A stretch of 64,000 nt of DNA, from NCBI GenBank assembly GCA_910588985.1, contig CAJURO010000009.1, positions 1-64,000 of the forward strand. Reading direction: 5' to 3'. The position numbers and the translations under genes were made by a program. Below the pieces are notes generated by a model. That model saw nothing but the letters and a program-made list of their open reading frames with translations, had not been told where the DNA came from and ran no database searches. The DNA is from an uncultured Eggerthellaceae bacterium (GTDB taxonomy: Bacteria; Actinomycetota; Coriobacteriia; Coriobacteriales; Eggerthellaceae). Below, in pieces: positions 17,214 through 25,995 of the stretch (positions within the stretch are counted from its first letter, which is position 1; each line of letters starts with the position of its first letter).

Positions 17214-20200
17214 CTAGAAGAGTATCGGAAGCTGGGATATCAGCTCGTCGGTGGTCACGACAGAAACGTTCTTGCTCGGCAGCGAGTTGATGAAGATGCG
17301 CCCGTAGCCCTTCGTTGTCAGCCGCGAATCTGCCAAGATCAGGATCCCTGTGTCCGTCGATTTGCGGATGAGGCGGCCCGCCGCTTGACGCAGCTCGAGC
17401 ACAGCCTGGGGCAGCACGTAGTTCCTCCAGGCATAATCATCGCGGGCTGAGCGCTCGCATGAGAGCGGATCGGTTGGTTTCGCGAAGGGGAGCTTCGGGA
17501 TGATAACTCCTCTGAGCGCATTGCCTGGCGCATCGAATCCTTCCCAGAACGTTTTGAGCGCGAAGAGAGAGAGCGCTTCATCCTTAAGAAACTCGTCTCG
17601 CAGGCCTTTGATGGAAACTCCTCGCTTTTGCTTCATGATGCGCAGATCTTCAGCGCGCAGAGCCTCTTCGACGTCGTCGAACAGGGCGTCCATGTCCTTC
17701 TTGTTGGTGAAGAGCGTGAGGATCGATCCCCCTTGTGCAACATGGGCGTCGACAAGCAGCCGCTGGAGCGCGCGCAAGTATTCAGGCGTGTTCGGCTCGG
17801 GGATGTCTGAGAGCACGAAGATCCTCATGTTCTCGTCGAAGTTGTAGCTGGAATCAAGGCGGAGCTCGTCAGCATCGGAATGCCCGCCCGCATTCAGGCC
17901 GAGGGAGCGCTCGAACGGGGAAAACGACCCGTCGACGGTAAGGGTTGCCGATGTGAAGACCACCGAGCGCGTGTTGGCATAGAGCGTTTCGCCAAGCATG
18001 TTGCCCACGTTGAAAAGGAGCGCTTCGAGCGTGTTGTTCGAGCGATCGCTCCGACGATAGAGCGTAGCGGAATAGACGTATTCGTCTGTGGGGTTCACGA
18101 AAATGGCCTCGATCGCCTGGATGAGCTCTTTGAGCTCGATGGCAACAGCGGCTATCTCGCGCTGGACGACTGCCATGCCGTCAATCTCTTCCAAGAACCC
18201 AACAAGCTCTTGCGAGGCGGTGACCAGGCGTTCGCTTGCCTCTTGAAGGTCGACTGCGAGCACGGCAAGGTCCTTGAACACCTGCATTGAGCGCACTTCG
18301 TCGTTGATCCAGAGGTCAAATGACTCATAGCTCGATTTCTTCGCTGGGTCGAAGTAGAGAAGATCGCGAATATGAGCGTTGAACTGAGATTCCGCTTCGT
18401 AGAAAAGAACGCCAGCGGCCTTCGCCTTTGCAAGGAGACCGTAGAAGAGCGTTCCTATATCGGCCGAGTCGGGCGTAGAAGCGGCAACATCCTTGCTTGA
18501 CGGAGCAAGCTGAGAAGAAGGCGTGGTGGATGTGGTTGCGGTTGTGGCTGCTGTCGTGGGTGTGGCTGTTGCGGGTGCGGGCGAGGCTATTGTGGTTGTA
18601 GCTGTTGCGGGCACGGGCGAGGCTGTCGTTGTTGTGCGTGAAGTTGTGGCTGAAGGGATATCAGCCGCGCGTTCCGCCCGCACGAAGACGTTACGCGAGG
18701 TTTCGATGCCAACGCGACTCGAAAGGTTCGTCAGCTCATCAGCCGAAATGGAGAGCGAGAGCGCTCGACGCGCTTCGGCTTCTGCACCATGCGCCTCATC
18801 CACGATCCAGTAGCGGATCGGCGGGAGAAGGCCATTGTCCGCCGCGATGTCGCAGAAGAGAAGGCTGTGATTCGTCACGACGATATCAGCGTTCTCTGCG
18901 ATTCGTCGCGAGCCGTGCACGAAGCACGTTGTCCCGTAAAAGGGGCATTTTCTGCGCAAACAATCATGACTGGTGGTCGATATCGCGCGGCGCGGAAGCA
19001 CGCGGTAGTCGAGGCGCATGCTGTCCATGTCGTCATATTGCGTCTGCTCGATAAAGGAGAGGAGCATGGCGATGGCTGGTGCCTGCGGCTTCTCTTCGTT
19101 CATGACCATGCGCATTTGAGAGCCTTCGGTTGCAAGACGCTGAACCTTGCGGAGGCACGGATAGTGAGAGAAGCCCTTTATGGGCGCGAAGGTAAGGTCT
19201 GTGCCAAGGGCTTTCGCAAGCGCTGGGAGCTCGTGATAGACAAGCTGGTCGAGCAGCGCATTCGTCTTTGTTGCCACCCCGATCGTGATGTTGCTCTTTT
19301 GCGCAGTGAGCGCGGCAGGGAGAAGATATGCCATCGACTTCCCAACGCCTGTGCCAGCTTCGACCATGAGGTTGCGGGCGGAGCGGAATGATTGGAGGAC
19401 CGCTTCGGACATCTCGACCTGCTCGGTGCGTGTTTCGTAGTCCTCGTACAAGCTTCCGACGAGCCCTTCTGGTGAGAACGCCTCGTCTATTTCCTCTGCT
19501 TGAGGAAACGACATTATCTGTGGAGCTGTCTCGTCGTCCATTTCCATACGGATGCGTGCGTGCTCGATGAGGTCAGGAGAGAGAAGGTTCGTTGCGTCCA
19601 CCTTCGATTTCTGGGTGGTCGTGCAGCCTGCACATCGTTTTTTCCTGATCTCTTTCAGGGAGAACTCTTGGTTGTTCCTTGCAGTGTTCTTGTCGAGATC
19701 TTGGTCGTCTTTTGTGTCGTCCTTGCCGAGAGATTGATGGTCTCTTGCAGTACTCTCGTCGAAGCCTTGGTTATCTCTCTCCTCTTCCTTATCAAGAGCT
19801 TGGTTGCTTTTTGCATCGTCCTTATCGAGAGCATGCTCATCGTTTGCACAAGCTGTCTCAAGGTCACGATCTGCGAAGTACGCGAAGATGCGCGCGCCCA
19901 TCCATTCCGCAGGGGTTGCCAGCGTGGCGATCTTGCGTTTCAAGGGAGAGGGTATCGCGTCGATACCAGCCAAGAGAATTCGATATAAAGCGCAGGTTGC
20001 GGCTACGTCCTCGTCTGCTCGATGAGTAGAAAGGGGAGCTCCGAACGCGATGACAAGATCGAGAAGCCGATGAGAGCGCATCCGTGGAAGGGCGATGCGC
20101 GCGATCTCAAGGGAGTCTATCCACTCGTTCTCGAGGAGGGGATAACCTTGTGGGTGCTTGGTTGTGAAGTTCCTGTCGAACTCGGCATTGTGTGCGACGA

Positions 20201-20558
20201 TCTTTGCGTCTCCAACGAATTCCACCAGTTCAGCAAGTGCTTCTTGAGGAGTAGGGGCATCGACGACATCCGCATCATGGATATTGGTCAGATGCGCGAT
20301 ATCCTCTGGGATTGGTTTTCCTGGATTCACGAATGTGACGAACCAGTCGGTGATCTTCCCGTGCTCAAGGCGAGCTGCGGCTATTTGGGTCAGCTCTTCC
20401 TTCTTCAGGGAGATTCCTGTTGTTTCAGTATCCAATACCACGATGTTTCGATCATATTCGCCATAGTCTGACACCTTTGCGCGTTGTGGCAGATCGGCAT
20501 AGCGCTTGATAACATCAAGGGGGGTTCCGTCAGTGATATATTCTTTGAGCTTGTTCAT
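17214..20558 (-). CDS. dinG: DinG/XPD-family ATP-dependent helicase with N-terminal DEDDh exonuclease
   Basis: 1,114 aa. Residues about 38-195 form a DnaQ-like 3'-5' exonuclease: VLDTETTG (Asp/Glu pair), HNAEFD, and the HRADED final His/Asp. The helicase follows with Walker A EAGTGVGKS, Fe-S cysteines in YPC, SHDCLRRKCPFYGTTC, the DEAH box IVDEAHG, then FALKTFWEGFDAPG and QAAGRLIRK. Exonuclease-DinG fusions are known in Gram-positives and act in DNA repair or processing of recombination intermediates. Two low-complexity inserts are unusual: five 11-residue repeats between the domains (243-297) and a Thr/Ala/Pro-rich stretch within the helicase, just before the ASTPDSADIGTLFYG segment. Both look like flexible linkers. 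Length exceeds typical fusions (about 900-930 aa) mainly because of them. Confidence 0.9.
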   Translation of the reverse strand: MNKLKEYITDGTPLDVIKRYADLPQRAKVSDYGEYDRNIVVLDTETTGISLKKEELTQIAAARLEHGKITDWFVTFVNPGKPIPEDIAHLTNIHDADVVDAPTPQEALAELVEFVGDAKIVAHNAEFDRNFTTKHPQGYPLLENEWIDSLEIARIALPRMRSHRLLDLVIAFGAPLSTHRADEDVAATCALYRILLAGIDAIPSPLKRKIATLATPAEWMGARIFAYFADRDLETACANDEHALDKDDAKSNQALDKEEERDNQGFDESTARDHQSLGKDDTKDDQDLDKNTARNNQEFSLKEIRKKRCAGCTTTQKSKVDATNLLSPDLIEHARIRMEMDDETAPQIMSFPQAEEIDEAFSPEGLVGSLYEDYETRTEQVEMSEAVLQSFRSARNLMVEAGTGVGKSMAYLLPAALTAQKSNITIGVATKTNALLDQLVYHELPALAKALGTDLTFAPIKGFSHYPCLRKVQRLATEGSQMRMVMNEEKPQAPAIAMLLSFIEQTQYDDMDSMRLDYRVLPRRAISTTSHDCLRRKCPFYGTTCFVHGSRRIAENADIVVTNHSLLFCDIAADNGLLPPIRYWIVDEAHGAEAEARRALSLSISADELTNLSSRVGIETSRNVFVRAERAADIPSATTSRTTTTASPVPATATTTIASPAPATATPTTAATTATTSTTPSSQLAPSSKDVAASTPDSADIGTLFYGLLAKAKAAGVLFYEAESQFNAHIRDLLYFDPAKKSSYESFDLWINDEVRSMQVFKDLAVLAVDLQEASERLVTASQELVGFLEEIDGMAVVQREIAAVAIELKELIQAIEAIFVNPTDEYVYSATLYRRSDRSNNTLEALLFNVGNMLGETLYANTRSVVFTSATLTVDGSFSPFERSLGLNAGGHSDADELRLDSSYNFDENMRIFVLSDIPEPNTPEYLRALQRLLVDAHVAQGGSILTLFTNKKDMDALFDDVEEALRAEDLRIMKQKRGVSIKGLRDEFLKDEALSLFALKTFWEGFDAPGNALRGVIIPKLPFAKPTDPLSCERSARDDYAWRNYVLPQAVLELRQAAGRLIRKSTDTGILILADSRLTTKGYGRIFINSLPSKNVSVVTTDELISQLPILF
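19668..19832 (-). repeat. Five 33-bp tandem repeats in the dinG-like gene
   Basis: The encoded 11-residue units are ALDKDDAKSNQ, ALDKEEERDNQ, GFDESTARDHQ, SLGKDDTKDDQ and DLDKNTARNNQ. The length is exactly 5 x 33 bp. They are charged and degenerate, and lie between the exonuclease and helicase domains. Confidence 0.85.
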
Positions 20559-20643
20559 CCAGGCCTCTGTTTTATGCGTTCAAGTATCGGTTATTCTAAT
20601 ATGAAAATCTTTACGCTGCCTTGTCTGTAGAGGAATCTTCTGT

Positions 20644-21282
20644 ATGACTGGATATTACGGAACATATGCACATTTCGAAGCTCTTTCTAAGAAAGATGCT
20701 GCTGCGCTCTTGGGCTCGGACAATATCGTTGGTGACTCATTCTCTCTTAGTTCTGAGATCAAGGATGGCGAGCATATCACTTGGCTCATCAACAAGTTCG
20801 ATCAAAAGGTTGGATATCTTGATCCTGCTATGTCGAAGAAGATGAGCCTTCTCCAAGCTCAAGGCCTTGATTGTGTAGCCATCCTCTCTTTTGTTGCGTT
20901 TACCGATCACCCAGATGAGGGGCACTATTGGGGCGAGGTTGGCTTGATCTGCTTCAAGCCTGCGTATTCTAAGGAGTTCTCCCTCTTCATCAAGAATGTC
21001 GCGAAGTCGATCGGGGATAACGTACGTCCTCAGCTTGCTTTGAGCGAATCTGCAGCAGACAAGATCATCGAAAGCAATGGTGAATGGATGCCGAAGCAAA
21101 CGGTGCCGATGCCCAAGGTAGACAAAGGTACCGCGATCCTTAAACGTCGACGCAGCATGATGGATGGCATTGTGGAGCTTGGTCGATCAGGAAACAAGGG
21201 CTGCTACTTCGTAAGCTGGGCTTTCCTTCTTGGTCTTGTCGCCCTTGTGATCTTCGGTCTTCATTCTTGTGGCGTGTTCTGA
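20644..21282 (+). CDS. Conserved-looking protein with C-terminal membrane helix, unknown function
   Basis: 212 aa, divergent from the dinG-like gene. The N-terminal two thirds is a soluble alpha/beta domain of mixed charge with no motif I recognise. Residues about 187-208 are a C-terminal hydrophobic helix (FVSWAFLLGLVALVIFGL), so the soluble part is probably a tail-anchored cytoplasmic domain. Start ATG 20644 follows GAGGAATCTTCTGT, a moderate ribosome site. Codon use looks genuine, with good third-position periodicity. No functional claim is made. Confidence 0.7.
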   Translation: MTGYYGTYAHFEALSKKDAAALLGSDNIVGDSFSLSSEIKDGEHITWLINKFDQKVGYLDPAMSKKMSLLQAQGLDCVAILSFVAFTDHPDEGHYWGEVGLICFKPAYSKEFSLFIKNVAKSIGDNVRPQLALSESAADKIIESNGEWMPKQTVPMPKVDKGTAILKRRRSMMDGIVELGRSGNKGCYFVSWAFLLGLVALVIFGLHSCGVF

Positions 21283-21368
21283 CGCCGCCCTTTTCGCGCC
21301 TTGAACTGGAAAGATCGTATCATGAGGAACTGCGCCATGAATTCAGATTTGATGAGCAAGGAGGAGGT

Positions 21369-22343
21369 TTAGCGCCGTCTCTTCGTTTTCTTGAATGCTT
21401 GGTCGATTAGATAGGTGCACAGGTCAGGGAAAGAGATACCTGCAGCCTTCGCCGCATCAGGAAGCAATGAAGTTGCCGTCATACCAGGAAGCGTATTGGT
21501 TTCGAGCGCCCAAGCGGCACCGTTTTCATCAAGGATGAAGTCAGTCCTTGAGACACCTTGACACTGAAGAGCTTGATGAGCCTTGATGGCAGACTCTTGA
21601 ACAAGCTTGGTGGCCTCTTCGCTGATCTCTGCGGGGCAAATATGAACGCATCCACCAGGGGCATATTTCGACTCGAAATCATATGAATCATTCTTGGGAA
21701 CGATCTGGATAGTTGGCAACGCGAAGCTACCCTCTCCTTCACCAAGAACAACATTGGTCAACTCGATACCGGAAACATAGCGTTCGATGATGATCGACGA
21801 ATCTATCTCGAAAGCGTCTTTGATCGCTTGTTTGATGCTTTCTTCGCCTTCTACGATGTAGACTCCTAAAGAGCTGCCTTCTGTGGCCGCTTTTACGGCG
21901 CATTTTGACCCTACTTTGCTTAAAATCGACTCCGTACTCAGATTTTGGCCTATCGTCAGTTCTACGGCCTCTGGAGTGCGTATACCAGCTTTTTCGTAAA
22001 AAACCTTCGTTTTAGCCTTGTCGATAGCTGTTGCACTCGACCATATTCCAGGTCCGGTATAGGGAAGGTCGATGGTTTCGCAAAACCCTTGTATCGCCCC
22101 ATCTTCGCCACCTTTGCCATGAAGACAGAGGAAAGCTACATCGAAGTTTCCTTCGATAAGAGCTTGCATGTCCTCGCGTTCGGCAGGATCGAAGCAGGTT
22201 ATTTCATATCCTGCCTGTTCAAGGGCGCCTTTAGCGCCCTCGCGAGAATTCAGCGAGATCTCTCGTTCTCCGCTTGTTCCACCAGCAATGAGAGCAACTC
22301 GTGTTGTATGAGGATCGAAATCAATATGAGAGACATCGAACAT
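21369..22343 (-). CDS. ddl: D-alanine--D-alanine ligase
   Basis: 324 aa, the normal length for Ddl. The N-terminal domain carries GGTSGEREISLNS. The centre holds LCLHGKGGEDGAIQGF and LPYTGPG, and the ATP-grasp core has CAVKAATEGSSLGVYIV and YVSGIELT. C-terminal metal ligands lie in RTDFILDENG and ALETNTLPGMT. The enzyme joins two D-Ala residues for peptidoglycan precursor synthesis in the cytoplasm. It is divergent from rlmN across a 75-bp gap holding a symmetric palindrome. Confidence 0.95.
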   Translation of the reverse strand: MFDVSHIDFDPHTTRVALIAGGTSGEREISLNSREGAKGALEQAGYEITCFDPAEREDMQALIEGNFDVAFLCLHGKGGEDGAIQGFCETIDLPYTGPGIWSSATAIDKAKTKVFYEKAGIRTPEAVELTIGQNLSTESILSKVGSKCAVKAATEGSSLGVYIVEGEESIKQAIKDAFEIDSSIIIERYVSGIELTNVVLGEGEGSFALPTIQIVPKNDSYDFESKYAPGGCVHICPAEISEEATKLVQESAIKAHQALQCQGVSRTDFILDENGAAWALETNTLPGMTATSLLPDAAKAAGISFPDLCTYLIDQAFKKTKRRR

Positions 22344-22375
22344 TTGTTCCTCTTTCTCTTATCTAAGGTCTATGG

Positions 22376-22387
22376 CTAGTATACTAG
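22376..22387. promoter_or_regulatory. 12-bp palindrome CTAGTATACTAG in the divergent ddl/rlmN promoter region
   Basis: A perfect palindrome placed 34 bp from one start codon and 33 bp from the other. It contains a TATACT -10-like hexamer on both strands (22380-22385 plus, 22383-22378 minus). No convincing -35 is visible on either side, so it may be a shared -10 region or a repressor site. Confidence 0.4.
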
Positions 22388-22418
22388 ATGCTTTACGACC
22401 CCTGATTAAAGGACCACT

Positions 22419-23471
22419 ATGACCGTTCATATCAAATCACTCACTCTTGACGAGCTTACCGCTCTTATGTCTGAGCTTGGACAGCCCAAGTTTCGAGCAA
22501 AGCAACTCTATGAATGGCTCCATAAGCACAATGCCACCTCATATGACCAGCTTACGAATATTCCAAAGGAGCTTCGAGCGCAGCTCTCTGAGAGGTATCC
22601 TCTTTTTGACCCTGTCATCATTAATAAGCAAGTTTCAAAAGACGGCACTCGTAAATACCTTATAAGCCTTGAAGCCGGAAGTGTTGTTGAAACTGTCGGG
22701 ATCGTCGATGAGGATGCCGAGGGGAATGAACAGAGACTTACTGTTTGTTGTTCCACTCAAGCTGGATGCCCTATGAAATGTGATTTCTGTGCTACTGGAC
22801 AAGAAGGATTCGTAAGGAATCTTAGCTCAAATGAGATCATTGATCAGTTGGTTGTGGTTGAAAGAGATTTCGATGCACGTATCAGCAATGTAGTCCTTAT
22901 GGGACAGGGTGAACCTTTTTTGAATTACGATGAAGTGGTTGCGGCTCTTCATCGTATGAACGCTGATGAAGGATTGAATATTGGAGCACGCAAGATAACG
23001 GTCTCTACCTCAGGAATCATTGATAGAGTATATGATTTCATCGATGAGCCCGAGCAGTTCAGACTTGCTATTTCTCTCCATTCGGCGATCCAGTCAACAA
23101 GAAATAAGCTCATGCCAGGGTTGACTGGACAACCTCTTGAAGATCTCCATGATTCGCTTCTTGAATACGCTGCAAGAAAGAATCGAAGGATCTCTCTTGA
23201 GTACATAATGATCGATGGTGTAAATGATTCTAAAAAAGAGCTTGAGATGCTCTTAGCTTTCTGTGATGGGATTAAATGCCATGTTAATCTCATTCCATGT
23301 AACCCTATCCTTCATAAGAACTATAAGCCCTCTTCTTCAAGCACTCAAAATCATTGGGTCCATACGTTAAGCATGAATGGAATCCCCGTAAGCATTCGAT
23401 ATTCAAAAGGGGCTGATATTGCTGGGGCGTGTGGACAATTGAAAGAGGTACATAAGAAAAGCCAGGTTTAA
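22419..23471 (+). CDS. rlmN: 23S rRNA (adenine2503-C2)/tRNA methyltransferase RlmN
   Basis: 350 aa. The radical-SAM cluster motif CPMKCDFC is present, with flanking residues GCPMKCDFCATGQEGFVRNL and SNVVLMGQGEPFLN. The C-terminal GACGQL carries the catalytic methyl-accepting Cys. The RlmN/Cfr family makes m2A2503 in 23S rRNA and m2A37 in some tRNAs. The ribosome site AAAGGA lies before ATG 22419. The gene ends inside a strong hairpin terminator. Nothing marks it as Cfr rather than RlmN, and a housekeeping role is expected. Confidence 0.95.
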   Translation: MTVHIKSLTLDELTALMSELGQPKFRAKQLYEWLHKHNATSYDQLTNIPKELRAQLSERYPLFDPVIINKQVSKDGTRKYLISLEAGSVVETVGIVDEDAEGNEQRLTVCCSTQAGCPMKCDFCATGQEGFVRNLSSNEIIDQLVVVERDFDARISNVVLMGQGEPFLNYDEVVAALHRMNADEGLNIGARKITVSTSGIIDRVYDFIDEPEQFRLAISLHSAIQSTRNKLMPGLTGQPLEDLHDSLLEYAARKNRRISLEYIMIDGVNDSKKELEMLLAFCDGIKCHVNLIPCNPILHKNYKPSSSSTQNHWVHTLSMNGIPVSIRYSKGADIAGACGQLKEVHKKSQV

Positions 23472-23484
23472 TAACCTGGCTTTT
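23457..23484 (+). terminator. Rho-independent terminator after rlmN
   Basis: A perfect 12-bp stem AAAAGCCAGGTT / AACCTGGCTTTT with a 4-base loop; the rlmN stop codon lies in the loop. The T-run in each direction could serve both rlmN and parB. Confidence 0.85.
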
Positions 23485-23511
23485 CTCTCGTTCTTTAATG
23501 GATGTTGTTTC

Positions 23512-24744
23512 CTATTCTTCAGTGGAAGCAGTTATCTCCTCAAAGAGCCTTTCAAGATCCTTTTCATCTTTAAACTCGATCTCGATCTTGTTCTTTCCTT
23601 TAGAGGACTTGATCTTAACATTCGTGTTGAGTATCTCTTTCAGAGCTTTTGAAACTGATTTATAGATTGCTGGTGTCGGCTCTTTCTTTGTCGTTGTTGT
23701 AGGCCTATTTGACATCAATCTCGCAAGATTTTCAGTTTCGCGAACACTAAGCTTTTGCTCAGCAAGTTTCTTTGTAAGAGATTCGCGGGCCTCTTTTGAT
23801 GGAATAGAAAGAATAGCACGAGCATGACCAGCAGTAATAACATCTTCAAAGAGAAGTTGTTGCGCCTCTTCAGGGAGGTCAAGGAGTCGCAGCGCATTTG
23901 CGATCGTTGATCTTCCTTTTGATACCGCTTGAGCAACATCCGCTTGGGTCATCTTACGACGTTCCATAAGCCTTTTATAGCCATACGCTTCTTCAATAGG
24001 ATTAAGGTCAGATCGCTGAATATTCTCGATGAGCGCTAGTTCAAGAGCTTTATCATCATCAACGTTCATCACTTGAATAGGAACTCGTTTTAACCCAGCA
24101 AGTTTTGCAGCCTGCCATCTACGCTCACCTGCAATGATCTGATACTTTCCACCCTCTCCTATCCTGACAACGATAGGCTGGATCAACCCTTCTTTCTTTA
24201 TTGAGCGAGATAATTCTTCAAGCTCATCTTTTTTGAAGTTTGTACGTGGTTGATCTGGATTTGGTTCAACAAGTTCAATATCAATCTCATTAGGGTTGGT
24301 GTTTACTGGCTTTTCTTTCTTTGTCTCTTTCTTCTGTGTAGGAATTTCTTTAGATGTTTCACGTGAAACATTTGTTGTTTCGATAGGTTTTAAATTCCCA
24401 GTAATGCTCGGTTGTTGAGATGGAGTTGGTGTCTCACTAATTGAAACACGCTTCATCTCACTTGTTTTTTGCGAAGAAAGAGGGTGATCTTTCTCTGGAG
24501 CTGTTCTCTCAAAAACACCAATGTTTCCACCTGTAGTAAGTGGCGCACCAGCAGGAGATTGAGAATTATTGGTAAGTTGTTGGTTCTTTAGATTGATTTC
24601 TCCTGTTGAATAATCAAGAGCTTCATCCTCGTTATATACAACACGCTCGCGGTTTGTTGTTCTCTGTGTTGTATTCCCATCATTTGAGCTACCAAGAAGG
24701 GATCCGAGTCCTCTTCCAAGTCCACTACGTGCTTGTCTAGCCAC
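23512..24744 (-). CDS. parB: Chromosome-partitioning protein ParB
   Basis: 410 aa from GTG 24744, which has AGAGG about nine bases upstream and overlaps the parA stop; a TTG six bases earlier is possible but too close to the ribosome site. After a short N-terminus (RSGLGRGLGSLLG, a ParA-contact motif) comes a Ser/Thr/Lys-rich linker of about 120 residues, longer than usual. The CTPase/ParB core follows with KYQIIAGERRWQAAK and PIEEAYGYKRLM, the HTH MTQADVAQAVSKGRSTIAN, and a C-terminal dimerisation domain. ParB loads at parS as a CTP-dependent clamp and spreads, aiding origin segregation with ParA. Its own gene contains a perfect parS. Confidence 0.95.
   Translation of the reverse strand: MARQARSGLGRGLGSLLGSSNDGNTTQRTTNRERVVYNEDEALDYSTGEINLKNQQLTNNSQSPAGAPLTTGGNIGVFERTAPEKDHPLSSQKTSEMKRVSISETPTPSQQPSITGNLKPIETTNVSRETSKEIPTQKKETKKEKPVNTNPNEIDIELVEPNPDQPRTNFKKDELEELSRSIKKEGLIQPIVVRIGEGGKYQIIAGERRWQAAKLAGLKRVPIQVMNVDDDKALELALIENIQRSDLNPIEEAYGYKRLMERRKMTQADVAQAVSKGRSTIANALRLLDLPEEAQQLLFEDVITAGHARAILSIPSKEARESLTKKLAEQKLSVRETENLARLMSNRPTTTTKKEPTPAIYKSVSKALKEILNTNVKIKSSKGKNKIEIEFKDEKDLERLFEEITASTEE
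24355..24370. promoter_or_regulatory. parS site within parB
   Basis: TGTTTCACGTGAAACA, the perfect 16-bp palindromic parS consensus, lies inside the parB linker and is translated in frame as part of NVSRET. Confidence 0.95.
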
Positions 24745-25714
24745 GAGCAATCACCTCTTTTGCCAGTTCATTGTAGGAAATTGCGCCTTTTCCACGAGGA
24801 TCATATACATTAATCGGCTCTCCGAAGCTTGGGGCCTCAGAAAGTTTCACAGTTCTTGGAATAAGAGACTTGAACACTAGTTTTCCGAAGTAGCCTTGTA
24901 CTTCATCAACTACTTGGTGGGAAAGATTTGTCTTTCCGTCGTACATAGTAAGGAGCACACCGAAGATATCTAAAGTGGGATTTAGCCTACTTTTGACACG
25001 TTTCATTGATTCAAGGAGTTTTGTCACTCCTTCAAGTGCATAAAACTCACATTGAATTGGAATGAGGAGTTTATCGGCTGCAACAAAGGCATTTACTGTA
25101 AGGAGCCCTAGAGAAGGAGGACAATCTATGAAAATATAATCATATAACCCACGGACAGAACCAACAGCATCTTTTAGCCTATTCTCTCTGGCCATTTCAG
25201 ATACAAGCTCAACTTCTGCACCTGCAAGATTAATCGTTGCTGGAACGATATCAAGATCAGGGTAAACATCCGGAATGATTACATCTTCAATAGAGACATC
25301 ATTGAGTAAGACATCATAGATGCAGCGCTGAACGAGATTCTTTTCAATTCCTAATCCGCTTGTTGCGTTTCCTTGAGGATCAAGGTCAACAAGGAGAACT
25401 GATTTTCCCATAGCTCCAAGAGCAGCTGATAGGTTTATAGCTGTGGTGGATTTTCCAACGCCACCCTTTTGATTAATGATAGCGATAATCTTAGTTTGTC
25501 CTATCACGTGGTTTACCGGCACCTTTTCTTTATAGGGTTTTATTGGCTTTGGCTCTGGAGTGTTCTCAACTCTCGGAGCAACATCTCTTATGATGACTTC
25601 AGCGGATTCAATATCAAAGTCCTCTTGAGGTGAATTTATCTCATCCTCAGCTTGGTTTTCTTTATAAGAGTTATCTACTTGTTTGGAATTGTTTCTCTTA
25701 TTACGCGCAGCCAT
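24737..25714 (-). CDS. parA: Chromosome-partitioning ATPase ParA/Soj
   Basis: 325 aa from ATG 25714 (AAAGGAGGAG just upstream; an ATG 15 bases earlier lacks a site). Residues 1-72 are a charged, disordered extension. The deviant Walker A motif KGGVGKST is at about 83-90, followed by LVDLDPQGNATSGLG and DYIFIDCPPSLG. ParA dimers bind DNA non-specifically and form gradients that move ParB-parS complexes. The stop overlaps the parB start, so the two are translationally coupled. Confidence 0.95.
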   Translation of the reverse strand: MAARNKRNNSKQVDNSYKENQAEDEINSPQEDFDIESAEVIIRDVAPRVENTPEPKPIKPYKEKVPVNHVIGQTKIIAIINQKGGVGKSTTAINLSAALGAMGKSVLLVDLDPQGNATSGLGIEKNLVQRCIYDVLLNDVSIEDVIIPDVYPDLDIVPATINLAGAEVELVSEMARENRLKDAVGSVRGLYDYIFIDCPPSLGLLTVNAFVAADKLLIPIQCEFYALEGVTKLLESMKRVKSRLNPTLDIFGVLLTMYDGKTNLSHQVVDEVQGYFGKLVFKSLIPRTVKLSEAPSFGEPINVYDPRGKGAISYNELAKEVIARG

Positions 25715-25798
25715 CTCTCCTCCTTTCATTTTTCTTTTTCATTTTTAACAAGGAAACACTTGTTAACTACTACGTTTAAATGTTTGTATCTGGAGTTG

Positions 25799-25975
25799 AT
25801 GGATGTTGTCAAAGAGATAGATGTTAGAGAGAAGATAAAGATATCTTCTCTAGTTTGCTATCTTAACACTATCGATTTATTAATCGATAGCAAATCCAGT
25901 GATTTGGATTATATTGGGAACAACTTACTAGAACATAATGAAGAACCTCTTAATGTTTCACGTGAAACATTTTAA
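25799..25975 (+). CDS. Possible 58-aa ORF upstream of rsmG
   Basis: ATG 25799 has GGAG three bases upstream, and the frame ends 20 bp before rsmG. The product (MDVVKEIDVREKIKISSL... ending NVSRETF) is acidic and helix-like. Its last codons are the parS site itself, so part of the apparent coding could be accidental. I do not recognise a family. It could equally be leader sequence between the divergent parA and rsmG. Confidence 0.3.
   Translation: MDVVKEIDVREKIKISSLVCYLNTIDLLIDSKSSDLDYIGNNLLEHNEEPLNVSRETF
25954..25969. promoter_or_regulatory. parS site between parA and rsmG
   Basis: A second perfect TGTTTCACGTGAAACA palindrome, 27 bp before the rsmG start codon. Confidence 0.95.
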
Positions 25976-25995
25976 AAAGGCAGTAAGGATTTCTT

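Noticed and set aside
24345..24380. parS in parB as evidence of a mobile insertion
   Set aside because: parS sites inside or beside parAB are common, and the frame is undisturbed.
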